Assembly (NCBI GenBank): GCA_902490055.1
Contig: CABUCP010000101.1
Location: forward strand, 1-8,818
Reading direction: 5' to 3'
From: an uncultured Klebsiella sp.
GTDB taxonomy: Bacteria; Pseudomonadota; Gammaproteobacteria; Enterobacterales; Enterobacteriaceae
Length of the DNA: 8,818 bases
A program made the position numbers and the translations under genes. This document shows, one piece after another, positions 1 to 6,759 of the stretch. Every line of letters begins with the position of its first letter. The first letter of the stretch is position 1. The notes beneath the pieces are model-generated. The model had not been told where the DNA came from. It saw only the letters and a list, made by a program, of their open reading frames with translations, and searched no databases.

Positions 1-142
1 CCGCATACTCCTTCAGCCGTTGGCGTTCTGATTGGTCATATGCCTTTTACTCACTTCAGTATTTACGCTTACCTTAACGCGTTTTGTACGAAAAATGCGC
101 TCAACCGGGTTATTTATTGCGCTAAATCATTTTCCGCATGAT
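1..142. other. AT-rich left-edge spacer, no convincing gene
   Basis: This spacer lies beyond the terminator of the leftward operon. On the plus strand one frame stays open from the window edge to a TGA at 139-141 (46 codons), but its translation has no recognisable domain and I do not call it a gene. A 6-bp inverted repeat (125-130 with 138-143, 7-nt loop) sits just past the terminator U-tract and is too short to interpret. On the minus strand the only signals are an 8-codon ORF and a strong Shine-Dalgarno-like sequence at the very edge, listed separately. I could not pick out a convincing sigma-70 promoter for that strand. Confidence 0.5.
8..39 (-). other. Possible 8-codon leader ORF plus Shine-Dalgarno sequence for a gene beyond the edge
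   Basis: On the minus strand ATG at 37-39 opens the peptide MTNQNANG and ends at TGA at 13-15. The first base of an AAGGAG sequence (minus strand, 13 to 8) is the last base of that stop codon. The next ATG (4-6) is only 1 nt from AAGGAG, too close for normal initiation. A start codon immediately outside the window would be about 7 nt away, which is ideal. The peptide resembles no attenuator I know and its own Shine-Dalgarno is weak (AAAGG about 3 nt before ATG). This is an inference from the last few dozen bases of the window. Chance is a serious alternative. Confidence 0.2.
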
Positions 143-182
143 TAAATAAAAACGGCCCGCGAGAGCATCCCCGCAGGCCGTT
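143..182 (-). terminator. Rho-independent terminator of the ygiF-glnE-hldE operon
   Basis: Read on the minus strand, AACGGCC (182-176) pairs with GGCCGTT (157-151), and the stem continues through one G-U wobble and three more pairs to about 11 bp with a 10-nt loop. The 3' arm runs straight into TTTTTATTT (152-144), a good U-tract. It lies about 37 nt past the hldE stop codon, where the end of the leftward transcript is expected. No T-run follows the stem on the plus strand, so it should act only on leftward transcription. Confidence 0.88.
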
Positions 183-187
183 GCAGA

Positions 188-205
188 CCGCCCCTTCCGG
201 GGCGG
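188..205 (-). other. GC hairpin with GGAA (GNRA-type) loop in the hldE 3' UTR
   Basis: A perfect 7-bp all-GC stem, CCGCCCC (205-199) with GGGGCGG (194-188) on the minus strand, closes a four-base GGAA loop. It starts 13 nt after the hldE stop codon and lies just upstream of the main terminator. It has no U-tract of its own, so it is unlikely to be an independent intrinsic terminator. It more likely protects the 3' end or assists termination; that role is inferred. Confidence 0.6.
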
Positions 206-218
206 CGTAGCACAAAGA

Positions 219-1652
219 TTACTTGTCGCTATCTTTCTGAATTTTCTTGATAATATTGGTAGTCGAACAGCCATCTTCGAAATTCAGCACCAGCACTTCG
301 CCGCCGTTGGCCCACACCTCTTCACTACCGGCAATTTGCTCCGGCTTATAATCGCCGCCTTTCACCAGCAGATCCGGCAGGATCCCGGCAATCAGCCGCT
401 GCGGGGTATCTTCTTCAAAAGAAACCACCCAGTCGACGGCTTCCAGCGCCCCCAGCACGATCATCCGCTGTTCCAGCGGGTTCACCGGACGAGTCTCGCC
501 TTTCAATCGTTTGGTTGAGGCATCGCTGTTGACGGCGACGATCAGACGATCGCCCAGCTTACGTGCGTTGGCCAGATACGAAACGTGGCCTGCATGCAGA
601 ATGTCGAAGACGCCGTTGGTCATCACCACTTTTTCGCCGCGCTTACGCGCCGCGGCAACCGCCTGCTTCAGCTCATCTTCGTTCATCACGCCAAAACCGG
701 TATCGGCACGCCCGCGCACCGCGTTTTCCAGCTCGATCGGCGAAACGGTGGAGGTCCCCAGCTTACCGACGACCACGCCGGCCGCCGCGTTGGCGAAATA
801 GCACGCCTCTTCCAGCGTATTCCCCGCCGCCAGCGTCGCCGCCAGCACGCCGATAACCGTGTCGCCTGCGCCGGTGACATCGTAAACTTCCTGCGCCTGG
901 GTCGGCATATGCAGCGGCGGACGACCCGGCTGCAGCAGCGTCATCCCCTGCTCGGAGCGCGTCACCAGCAGCGCGGATAGCTCGAAGTCGGCGATGATTT
1001 TCATGCCGCGGGCCACGATTTCAGCCTCGTCCTTGCACTTGCCGGCGACCGCTTCGAATTCAGAGAGGTTCGGCGTCAGCAGCGTTGCGCCGCGGTAGCG
1101 TTCAAATTCGGTGCCTTTCGGGTCAATCAGCACCGGTACGCCAGCATCGCGCGCCAGCTTGATCATCGTCTGCACGCTGGCCAGCGCGCCTTTCGCGTAG
1201 TCTGACAGCACCAACGCGCCGATAGAGCCCAACGCTTGTTGAATACGTTCATGCATCGGCTGCGGATCCACCCCGGAGAAGCCCTCTTCAAAATCGAGGC
1301 GAATCAGCTGCTGGTTGCGCGACAGCACGCGCAGCTTGGTGATGGTCGGATGCGTCGGTACCGAGACGAAATCGCACTTCACCTTCACGTCAGCCAGCGC
1401 TTTACTCAGCGCGCGCGCGGCGTCGTCGATGCCGGTCAGGCCGACCAGGCGGGAAGTCGCGCCGAGCGAAGCAATGTTCATCGCCACGTTAGCCGCGCCG
1501 CCAGGGCGTTCTTCGATATTTTCCACCTTCACCACCGGGACCGGGGCTTCCGGGGAAATACGGCTGGTCGGGCCGTACCAGTAGCGGTCCAGCATCACAT
1601 CGCCAACCACCAACACTCCTGCACGTTCAAACTCTGGCAGCGTTACTTTCAT
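219..1652 (-). CDS. hldE: Bifunctional D-beta-D-heptose 7-phosphate kinase / heptose 1-phosphate adenylyltransferase
   Basis: This cytoplasmic enzyme carries out two steps in the synthesis of ADP-heptose, the donor for the LPS inner core. It phosphorylates D-glycero-D-manno-heptose 7-phosphate to the 1,7-bisphosphate and, after GmhB removes the 7-phosphate, adenylylates the 1-phosphate. HldD then epimerises the product. The protein has 477 residues, the same as E. coli HldE (formerly RfaE). Residues 1-318 or so are a PfkB/ribokinase-type kinase, with GGAANVAMN at 51-59 and DVTGAGD at 258-264, where D264 is the expected catalytic base. Residues 340-477 or so are a nucleotidyltransferase, with [12 protein letters not shown] at 345-356 containing the HxGH motif (353-356), plus KGGD at 431-434. 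The ATG is preceded by AGGAGAG (1663-1657) at about 4 nt. It is the last gene of the operon, 58 nt after glnE, with a promoter candidate in that gap. Both catalytic halves look intact. Confidence 0.98.
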   Translation of the reverse strand: MKVTLPEFERAGVLVVGDVMLDRYWYGPTSRISPEAPVPVVKVENIEERPGGAANVAMNIASLGATSRLVGLTGIDDAARALSKALADVKVKCDFVSVPTHPTITKLRVLSRNQQLIRLDFEEGFSGVDPQPMHERIQQALGSIGALVLSDYAKGALASVQTMIKLARDAGVPVLIDPKGTEFERYRGATLLTPNLSEFEAVAGKCKDEAEIVARGMKIIADFELSALLVTRSEQGMTLLQPGRPPLHMPTQAQEVYDVTGAGDTVIGVLAATLAAGNTLEEACYFANAAAGVVVGKLGTSTVSPIELENAVRGRADTGFGVMNEDELKQAVAAARKRGEKVVMTNGVFDILHAGHVSYLANARKLGDRLIVAVNSDASTKRLKGETRPVNPLEQRMIVLGALEAVDWVVSFEEDTPQRLIAGILPDLLVKGGDYKPEQIAGSEEVWANGGEVLVLNFEDGCSTTNIIKKIQKDSDK

Positions 1653-1686
1653 TACTCTCTCCTGCGAGATGCAAACTTTGCGCGCG

Positions 1687-1714
1687 ATAATAGCACACCC
1701 GATTTGTTAGTTAA
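1687..1714 (-). promoter_or_regulatory. Candidate extended -10 promoter for hldE
   Basis: On the minus strand a -35-like TTAACT (1714-1709, four of six consensus bases) is followed after 16 nt by TATTAT (1692-1687, five of six). TGC directly precedes the -10 (1695-1693), giving the TGn of an extended -10 promoter. Transcription would start near 1680, leaving a leader of about 27 nt that includes the hldE ribosome-binding site. The -35 overlaps the glnE stop codon (1713-1711). It would supply hldE independently of ygiF and glnE. The match is by eye, with no expression data. Confidence 0.5.
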
Positions 1715-4545
1715 GCCATCAACCACTTCTGCCAGCTGGCGCTCACCTGCTGGCGCTCGCCGGCAAAGGCGTCCGGCGCGACATTGCCCGGCTGCTCCTG
1801 CAGCGCCAGGTGGTGCAACGCATCGCGTAGCGTGGTGTAGGCATGGGTTAACGCCCGCGCTTCTTCATCGTCCATAATGTCGTTCTGCGCCAACAGCTCC
1901 AGAATACGCACATTGTCAGACCAGCGCGTCAGCTTCGGCTTGTGATGAGCGTAGCGCAGCACCAGATATTGGGTAATAAATTCAATATCGGTGATCCCGC
2001 CGGCATCGGCTTTGATATCAAAGCGATCGCGCTGCTTATTACCAAGATGCGCGCGCATTTTTTCCCGCATCTCCCGCACTTCGGTCTGTAGCGTCGCCCC
2101 TTCGCGCGGGGTGGTGAGGATATCGCGACGGATCGCGTCAAAGCGCGCCTGTAGCGCCGGGTCGCCATAAACGACGCGGGCGCGGACCAGCGCCTGATGT
2201 TCCCAGGTCCAGGCTTCATTACGCTGATAATCGGCGAAGGCGTCGGCGGTGGTCACCAGCATGCCTGCCGCGCCGGACGGACGTAAGCGAGCGTCCACTT
2301 CGTACAAGATCCCCGACGAGGTACGCGTGCTGAACAGATGCATGATCCGCTGGGCCAGGCGCAGATAAAACTGGCGGCCATCGATTTCCCGCTCGCCGTC
2401 GGTCATCACTTCCATCGGGCAGTCGTGGAGGAATACCAGATCGAGGTCGGAACTGTAGCCCAGCTCCCAGCCGCCGAGTTTACCGTAGCCCACCACCGCA
2501 AAGCCGCGTCCCTGGCGGTCGCGCAGGTGAGTCGGCTGACCATAGCGAGCCACCATCTGCAGCCACGCCTGCTGCACCACCGCGTCGATCATCGCCTCCG
2601 CCAGCCAGGTTAAGTGATCGCTCACTTTCATTACCGGCAGCGTGCCGGCAATATCGGCAGCGGCAATATGCAGGAGCTGCGCCTGCTTAAACTGGCGTAA
2701 CGCCTCCAGTTGCTGCTCCTCATCATCTTCCGGCACGCGCAGCAAATACTGACGCAGTTCATCGCGGTAAGCATCGGTCGCCGTCGGTTGATACAGCGTG
2801 TTTGGATCCAGTAGTTCATCCAGGAGCAGCGGATGGCGCGCCAGCTGGCTGGCGACCATCGGCGAGGCCGCGCACAGGCTAATCAGATGTTTTAATGCCC
2901 CCGGAAACTCGCTGAGCAGCTCCAGATAGGTCGTGCGGGTAACAATGCCGGTTAGCAGCGGGGTGATCCGCGCCAACGGCAGCGGTGCATCCGCCCGCGA
3001 GCACACTTCGCTCAGCAGATGCGGCATCAGTTGGTCGAGCACCTGCCGCCCGCGCGGGCCAATGGTGCGCCGGTCAAGCTCTTTGCGAAAATCAGCGATC
3101 AGCGCCAGCACGCTGCGCCGATCGTTATCGTCAAGGTGCGCCAGCGCCGGCGTGGTGTCATCTTCTTCCAGCGCATCCTGCCATAGCTCGCGCCAGTACT
3201 CTTCCAGCTGTTCATCCGGTGATTGCGCTTCGTCGTCGCCAATAAGCTCGTTAAAGACGCGACGCACGCGGCGCATCTGCTCTTCAAGCTGCTCGCTAAG
3301 CGTTTGCCAGTCGGCGACGCGCATTCCCCACGCCAGACGCGCGCGGTTGAGCTCATCCTGCGGGAGAGTTTGAGTCTGCTCATCGTTAATGCTTTGCAGC
3401 AGGTTTTCGAGACGTCGCAGGAACAGATAGGCCTCGCGCAGCTGCGCGGCGTCGCCTTCCGGCAACAGGTGCAGCTCGTCGATAGCGCTCAGCGTCGGCA
3501 GCAGCGCACGCAGTTGCAGCGCCGGTTCGCGACCGCCGCGGATCAACTGGAAAACCTGGACGATAAATTCAACTTCACGAATACCACCCGCGCCGAGCTT
3601 GATATTGTCTTTCAGGCCGCGGCGGCGCACTTCACGGGCGATCATCCCTTTCATGTTACGCAGAGACTGAATGACGCTAAAATCGATGTAGCGGCGGAAC
3701 ACGAACGGGCGCAGCATGGCGCGCAGTTCGCTGGCATACACGCCGTCGTTGTCGCCCATGATCCGCGCTTTCACCATCGCGTAGCGCTCCCAGTCGCGCC
3801 CCTGCTCCTGGTAATAATCTTCCAGCGCCGCAAAGCTCAGCACCAGCGGGCCGCTGTCGCCAAATGGCCGTAGACGCATGTCCACGCGGTAGACGAAACC
3901 ATCCTGCGTCGGCTGATCGAGCACTTTGATCAGCCGCTGACCCAGGCGGGTAAAGAACTGGGCGTTATCCAGCTCGCGGCGGCCGCCCTGGGTGGCGCCG
4001 TGTTCCGGCCAGGCAAAAATCAGGTCGATATCGGACGAAAAGTTAAGCTCGCCGCCGCCTAATTTCCCCATGCCGAGGATCAATAACGGCTGCGCTTCTC
4101 CCTGCGGATTGCACGGCGTGCCCCACTCGCGGCAGCAGGCGGCATACAGCCAGTCGCGGGCGGCGACGATTAACGTCTCCGCCAGCGCGCTGAGCTGCTG
4201 CAAACTGCTCTCTTCGCTAACCAGCAGCAGCGCCTGCGCCCAGGCGATACGTACCATAATACGGCGGCGGAACTGGCGTAGTTCGCGCATCAGCGCGGCC
4301 TCATCGGCCACATCCCGTAACTGCTCCGCCAACCAGTCGCCATAATGGCGCCACTCGTCGGCCTGCGGCGGCGCGCTTTCCAGTTCAGCCAGCCACTGCG
4401 GCTGGGCGGCCAGGCTCTGTTCGACGAATTCGCTGAATGTCATCACCGACTGCGCCTGCGCACTTAACGTTTGCAGGGGAAAATCTGCCGGAAGCCGGTT
4501 TACAACCGTCTGCCAGTGCTGCTGTAACTGCGAAGAAAGCGGCAT
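1711..4545 (-). CDS. glnE: Bifunctional glutamine synthetase adenylyltransferase / adenylyl-removing enzyme
   Basis: GlnE tunes nitrogen assimilation by adding AMP to a tyrosine of each glutamine synthetase (GlnA) subunit, which lowers its activity, and by removing it phosphorolytically. The balance between the two is set by PII (GlnB), its uridylylation state, and glutamine. The protein has 944 residues; E. coli GlnE has about 946. Two homologous nucleotidyltransferase units are visible. The N-terminal adenylyl-removase has [10 protein letters not shown] (158-167) and SSDIDLIF (170-177), with metal-binding D172 and D174. The C-terminal adenylyltransferase has [10 protein letters not shown] (686-695) and SSDLDLVF (698-705), with D700 and D702. 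The duplication extends to [10 protein letters not shown] (318-327) and [10 protein letters not shown] (847-856). Start is ATG at 4545, with AGGGAG about 9 nt upstream and 24 nt after the ygiF stop, which indicates a shared transcript. No key residue is missing. Confidence 0.98.
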   Translation of the reverse strand: MPLSSQLQQHWQTVVNRLPADFPLQTLSAQAQSVMTFSEFVEQSLAAQPQWLAELESAPPQADEWRHYGDWLAEQLRDVADEAALMRELRQFRRRIMVRIAWAQALLLVSEESSLQQLSALAETLIVAARDWLYAACCREWGTPCNPQGEAQPLLILGMGKLGGGELNFSSDIDLIFAWPEHGATQGGRRELDNAQFFTRLGQRLIKVLDQPTQDGFVYRVDMRLRPFGDSGPLVLSFAALEDYYQEQGRDWERYAMVKARIMGDNDGVYASELRAMLRPFVFRRYIDFSVIQSLRNMKGMIAREVRRRGLKDNIKLGAGGIREVEFIVQVFQLIRGGREPALQLRALLPTLSAIDELHLLPEGDAAQLREAYLFLRRLENLLQSINDEQTQTLPQDELNRARLAWGMRVADWQTLSEQLEEQMRRVRRVFNELIGDDEAQSPDEQLEEYWRELWQDALEEDDTTPALAHLDDNDRRSVLALIADFRKELDRRTIGPRGRQVLDQLMPHLLSEVCSRADAPLPLARITPLLTGIVTRTTYLELLSEFPGALKHLISLCAASPMVASQLARHPLLLDELLDPNTLYQPTATDAYRDELRQYLLRVPEDDEEQQLEALRQFKQAQLLHIAAADIAGTLPVMKVSDHLTWLAEAMIDAVVQQAWLQMVARYGQPTHLRDRQGRGFAVVGYGKLGGWELGYSSDLDLVFLHDCPMEVMTDGEREIDGRQFYLRLAQRIMHLFSTRTSSGILYEVDARLRPSGAAGMLVTTADAFADYQRNEAWTWEHQALVRARVVYGDPALQARFDAIRRDILTTPREGATLQTEVREMREKMRAHLGNKQRDRFDIKADAGGITDIEFITQYLVLRYAHHKPKLTRWSDNVRILELLAQNDIMDDEEARALTHAYTTLRDALHHLALQEQPGNVAPDAFAGERQQVSASWQKWLMA

Positions 4546-4569
4546 TATAGGGGTCTCCCTGGCCTGAAA

Positions 4570-5865
4570 TTATCGTTTTCCACTATGCAGCCAGAACGGT
4601 TCCGCGGCCAGCGCCTGACGACGGAAATATTCGATGACGCTGCGGTCGTTATTTTCAATCGCGCGACGCACCTCTTGCCAGTTTTCCAGCCAGCTTTCGG
4701 CGACATCGGCATAAGCGCTGGAAAGCAACTGGATGCTGTCGATTTCACGCGCTAAACGCGTCAACTGGTCGCTGTAATCCTCTTCCGCCTGCTGGAAGAT
4801 GCTTTTCAGCTCCGCCGCCGCTCGCGACAGCTGGATATCGGCAAAGCGTTTAAACGAGCCAGCGATTTTCTTTTGCCCGGCCTCGTTGAGGAATGCGCGC
4901 CAGCCGCGGGTCACCAGCCATTCGGTCAGCAGCAGTTTGGCGGCAACCGTTTCACGATTAAACAGCGCCTGCCCGGCGTTCTCCGCTTCGGCCAGCGCCG
5001 CTTCAGCTGTAGTAAGGGATTCGCGCAGCGGCGCGGTGGCTTTACGCGGCACGATACCGCCAAACAGCACCAGCGCATGGCGCACGCGGGCCATCGCCTG
5101 CTGAATTTCACGTTTGGCGGCCGCATTGCCACGATTCCAGACTTCATCATGATAGAGCCAATGCGCCAGCGCGCTTTCCAGCGCCGCCTCCAGCCCCTGC
5201 TCAACGCTGGCTTTCGCCGCCACGCGCAGTACCGTTAGCGGTTTAACCTGGCGCGGTTCATTGCCCTGCGCCAGCTGATAGCCGCGCGCCGCCTTGCTCA
5301 GGCTGCCCTGACGCAGCACGCCGGTTGCCAGTAAACGACGCGCCAGCGCCAGAATATCGGCGGTATCGCCGCTCAGCAGCTCCAGCTCCAGTTCGCAAAT
5401 CGCTTCCTGATGATCGCCGGCTTTGACGTCGCCAAGATCGAGAGCAATCTCAATCTGGCTGTTGCCTTCGTTCAACACCCACTTTTCGCGGGCGAAATCG
5501 GTGCTGAATAGCGGCTGCACGTTCTGCGCCAGCTCTGCCGGTAGCTGCCCCTGCGGCCATACTTCCGCCGGCAGTCTTTCCAGCGCCAGCTCTGCTTTTT
5601 CCAGCGGAATATTGTATTCCGGGCGCTGATGCAGGCCGCCCACCACCCGACCGGCAATCTTCAGCGTCATTTCATAGCGCCCCCGATCGCCGCGGATCCG
5701 CAACCCCATATCGTGCCGGCGCAGCCAGTTATCGGCAGTTTCGTAGTAAACATTCAGCAGTTGACCTGCCGGCGTGTGCTGCGCATCCAGCGTATTAAGA
5801 TGCTGGCGCAGCGTCTCAACGCCGTCGTGGGCAACGATAAATTTCAGTTCGATTTCTTGAGCCAT
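4570..5865 (-). CDS. ygiF: Inorganic triphosphatase, CYTH-CHAD protein
   Basis: YgiF-type enzymes hydrolyse inorganic tripolyphosphate to pyrophosphate and phosphate, with divalent metal, in the cytoplasm. The protein has 431 residues; E. coli YgiF has about 433. Residues 1-200 or so form a CYTH tunnel domain that opens with the family's ExExK signature (EIELK, residues 4-8). Further charged residues expected to line the tunnel are seen at LRIRGDRGRYEMTLK (55-69), EYN (83-85), EIALDLGD (139-146), and CELELELL (157-164). Residues 215-431 or so are a helical CHAD domain, with the typical Arg/His-rich stretch MARVRHAL at 258-265; CHAD domains are linked to polyphosphate binding. The ATG at 5865 has only a weak GGAAG about 9 nt upstream, but the conserved EIELK sits right behind it, which fixes the start. 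It is the first gene of the leftward operon and is divergent from ygiM. Confidence 0.95.
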   Translation of the reverse strand: MAQEIELKFIVAHDGVETLRQHLNTLDAQHTPAGQLLNVYYETADNWLRRHDMGLRIRGDRGRYEMTLKIAGRVVGGLHQRPEYNIPLEKAELALERLPAEVWPQGQLPAELAQNVQPLFSTDFAREKWVLNEGNSQIEIALDLGDVKAGDHQEAICELELELLSGDTADILALARRLLATGVLRQGSLSKAARGYQLAQGNEPRQVKPLTVLRVAAKASVEQGLEAALESALAHWLYHDEVWNRGNAAAKREIQQAMARVRHALVLFGGIVPRKATAPLRESLTTAEAALAEAENAGQALFNRETVAAKLLLTEWLVTRGWRAFLNEAGQKKIAGSFKRFADIQLSRAAAELKSIFQQAEEDYSDQLTRLAREIDSIQLLSSAYADVAESWLENWQEVRRAIENNDRSVIEYFRRQALAAEPFWLHSGKR

Positions 5866-5889
5866 GGCTGAATTCTTCCACCTGATAAG

Positions 5890-5910
5890 CGCCGCCGGGA
5901 AAATGCGGCG
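5890..5910. repeat. Short hairpin resembling half of a REP element, in the ygiF leader
   Basis: CGCCGC (5890-5895) pairs with GCGGCG (5905-5910) around a 9-nt loop. On the minus strand the stem is followed by CTTATCAGG, which resembles the CGCCTTATCCGG end of enterobacterial REP (palindromic extragenic) sequences. It would be a degenerate or partial REP. It lies in the predicted 5' leader of ygiF, about 25 nt before the start codon, whereas REPs usually lie after genes. A plain leader stem-loop unrelated to REP is equally possible. Confidence 0.3.
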
Positions 5911-5938
5911 AACTAATGACGATATTTTTTGTCAGTAA

Positions 5939-5967
5939 ATAGTATTTTGCGGCGAATCGCCATGCAA
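5939..5967 (-). promoter_or_regulatory. Candidate sigma-70 promoter for ygiF-glnE-hldE
   Basis: On the minus strand TTGCAT (5967-5962) and TACTAT (5944-5939) are separated by exactly 17 nt. The -35 keeps TTG and the -10 matches four of six bases. Transcription would start near 5932, giving a leader of about 66 nt that contains the 5890-5910 stem-loop. The -35 overlaps one end of the palindrome at 5966-5975. The match is moderate. Confidence 0.4.
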
Positions 5968-5990
5968 TGCGCATTTGCCAGCTGCATTTG
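5966..5990. repeat. 10-bp palindrome and 7-bp direct repeat between divergent promoters
   Basis: AATGCGCATT (5966-5975) is a perfect palindrome that touches the ygiF -35. GCATTTG occurs twice (5971-5977 and 5984-5990), a period of 13 bp, and the first copy overlaps the palindrome. The block lies between the two divergent promoter candidates, where an operator would be expected. It does not match the site of any regulator I recognise, and motifs this short can arise by chance. Confidence 0.3.
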
Positions 5991-6016
5991 GATGATTCCG
6001 ATTGTGGCGGAAAACT

Positions 6017-6045
6017 TTGCGTCGCTCTGGCGATGCCACTACTAT
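6017..6045 (+). promoter_or_regulatory. Candidate sigma-70 promoter for ygiM-cca
   Basis: TTGCGT (6017-6022) and TACTAT (6040-6045) are separated by exactly 17 nt. The -10 hexamer is identical to that of the opposing ygiF promoter candidate. Transcription would start near 6052, leaving only about 26 nt before the ygiM start codon and about 7 nt before the ATG of the first mini-ORF. The -35 is weak (three of six). Confidence 0.4.
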
Positions 6046-6058
6046 CGTTCAACTTTTT

Positions 6059-6080
6059 ATGACCAAACGATGACCTGATG
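6059..6080 (+). other. Two chained mini-ORFs running into the ygiM start codon
   Basis: ATG at 6059 opens MTKR and stops at TGA 6071-6073. ATG at 6070 opens MT and stops at TGA 6076-6078; its ATG overlaps the first stop as ATGA. Its own stop overlaps the ygiM ATG (6078-6080) as TGATG. The three starts lie in three different frames, each joined to the next by a stop-start overlap. No good Shine-Dalgarno precedes any of them. This layout could let ribosomes reach ygiM by termination and re-initiation, or could keep its translation low. The overlaps are seen directly; the function is inferred. Confidence 0.4.
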
Positions 6081-6698
6081 CCAAAATTACGCCTTATTAC
6101 CTTTACATTGCTAGCGCTTAGCGCCGCTACGGCGGTTCACGCAGAAGAAAAGCGCTACGTTTCCGATGAGCTGAACACCTGGGTTCGCAGCGGTCCTGGC
6201 GATAACTATCGTCTGGTCGGTACCATTAACGCCGGCGAGGCCGTCGACGTTCTGCAAACCAATGACAGCACGAATTACGCGCAGGTACGCGACAGCAACG
6301 GCCGTACCGCCTGGATCCCGCTGAAAGAGCTGAGCAACGAGCCCAGCCTGCGCATCCGCGTGCCGGATCTGGAAAATCAGGTCAAAACCCTGACCGATAA
6401 GCTGAACAATATTGACGCCACCTGGAACCAGCGGACGTCAGATATGCAGAAAAAAGTCGCCGGTAGCGATGGCGCGATCAACGCCCTGAAAGAAGAGAAC
6501 CAAAAGCTGAAAAATGAGCTGGTTGTCGCGCAGAAGAAGGTGAACGCAGCGAATCTGCAGCTTGATGACAAACAGCGCACCATTATCATGCAATGGTTTA
6601 TGTACGGCGGCGGCGTGCTTGGCGTCGGTCTGATCCTCGGTCTGGTGCTGCCGCACCTGGTGCCGAGCCGCAAGCGTAAAGACCGGTGGATGAACTAA
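6078..6698 (+). CDS. ygiM: SH3b-domain exported protein with C-terminal membrane anchor
   Basis: This is YgiM (also called HtrG), 206 residues as in E. coli. It has no established biochemical role that I can name; the architecture implies an inner-membrane protein facing the periplasm, perhaps sensing or binding cell-wall material. A Sec signal peptide spans residues 1-22: KLR, then a hydrophobic core, ending VHA before EEKR, with cleavage expected after A22. Residues 25-90 or so are a bacterial SH3 domain, with typical elements [19 protein letters not shown] (32-50) and [10 protein letters not shown] (76-85). Residues 95-165 or so are charged and heptad-like, probably a coiled coil. A glycine- and leucine-rich membrane segment at about 173-195 is followed by a basic tail (SRKRKDR, 197-203), which should stay in the cytoplasm. 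The ATG has no clear Shine-Dalgarno sequence and overlaps a mini-ORF stop. It is followed by cca after 61 nt and is probably co-transcribed. Confidence 0.93.
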   Translation: MPKLRLITFTLLALSAATAVHAEEKRYVSDELNTWVRSGPGDNYRLVGTINAGEAVDVLQTNDSTNYAQVRDSNGRTAWIPLKELSNEPSLRIRVPDLENQVKTLTDKLNNIDATWNQRTSDMQKKVAGSDGAINALKEENQKLKNELVVAQKKVNAANLQLDDKQRTIIMQWFMYGGGVLGVGLILGLVLPHLVPSRKRKDRWMN

Positions 6699-6699
6699 T

Positions 6700-6728
6700 T
6701 CGTCTTCTCTGTCAGACTTACGTATCAT
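6700..6728 (+). promoter_or_regulatory. Weak promoter candidate ahead of cca
   Basis: TATCAT (6723-6728) matches five of six bases of the -10 consensus and lies in the ygiM-cca gap, 31 nt before the cca GTG. The sequence 17-18 nt upstream (TTCGTC or TCGTCT, near 6699-6705) is a poor -35, and there is no TGn extension. It may be a weak internal promoter, or cca may depend on read-through from ygiM. Confidence 0.2.
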
Positions 6729-6746
6729 CTTGCGAAAAGTCGATGC

Positions 6747-6751
6747 GGGAG
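6747..6751 (+). promoter_or_regulatory. Ribosome-binding site that fixes the cca start
   Basis: GGGAG lies 8 nt before the GTG at 6760. The alternative in-frame TTG at 6730 has no Shine-Dalgarno-like sequence upstream and would add ten residues (from [10 protein letters not shown]) absent from the family. The spacing supports GTG as the real start. Confidence 0.75.
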
Positions 6752-6759
6752 AAACGGGC

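Noticed and set aside
1..141. Plus-strand frame open from the left edge to TGA at 139-141, possibly the 3' end of a gene
   Set aside because: 46 open codons in AT-rich DNA are not rare. The composition looks random and no known C-terminus is recognised, though a gene end cannot be excluded without the adjoining sequence.
1236..1877. 213-codon plus-strand ORF antisense to hldE and the end of glnE
   Set aside because: Its frame is a by-product of GC-rich codon use in the genes opposite. It crosses the glnE-hldE boundary, has no recognisable domain, and is rich in Arg, His and Gln, as antisense shadows typically are.
3223..3873. 216-codon plus-strand ORF antisense to glnE
   Set aside because: It lies wholly opposite a fully conserved glnE and its translation has no family resemblance.
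1711..4545. Internal repeat in glnE suggesting a recent fusion or tandem duplication
   Set aside because: The two nucleotidyltransferase halves are the normal ancient architecture of GlnE and are strongly diverged from each other.
5816..6052. 78-codon minus-strand ORF spanning the ygiF promoter region and the ygiF start
   Set aside because: It overlaps the conserved ygiF N-terminus in another frame, shows no domain, and would begin inside the ygiM promoter candidate.
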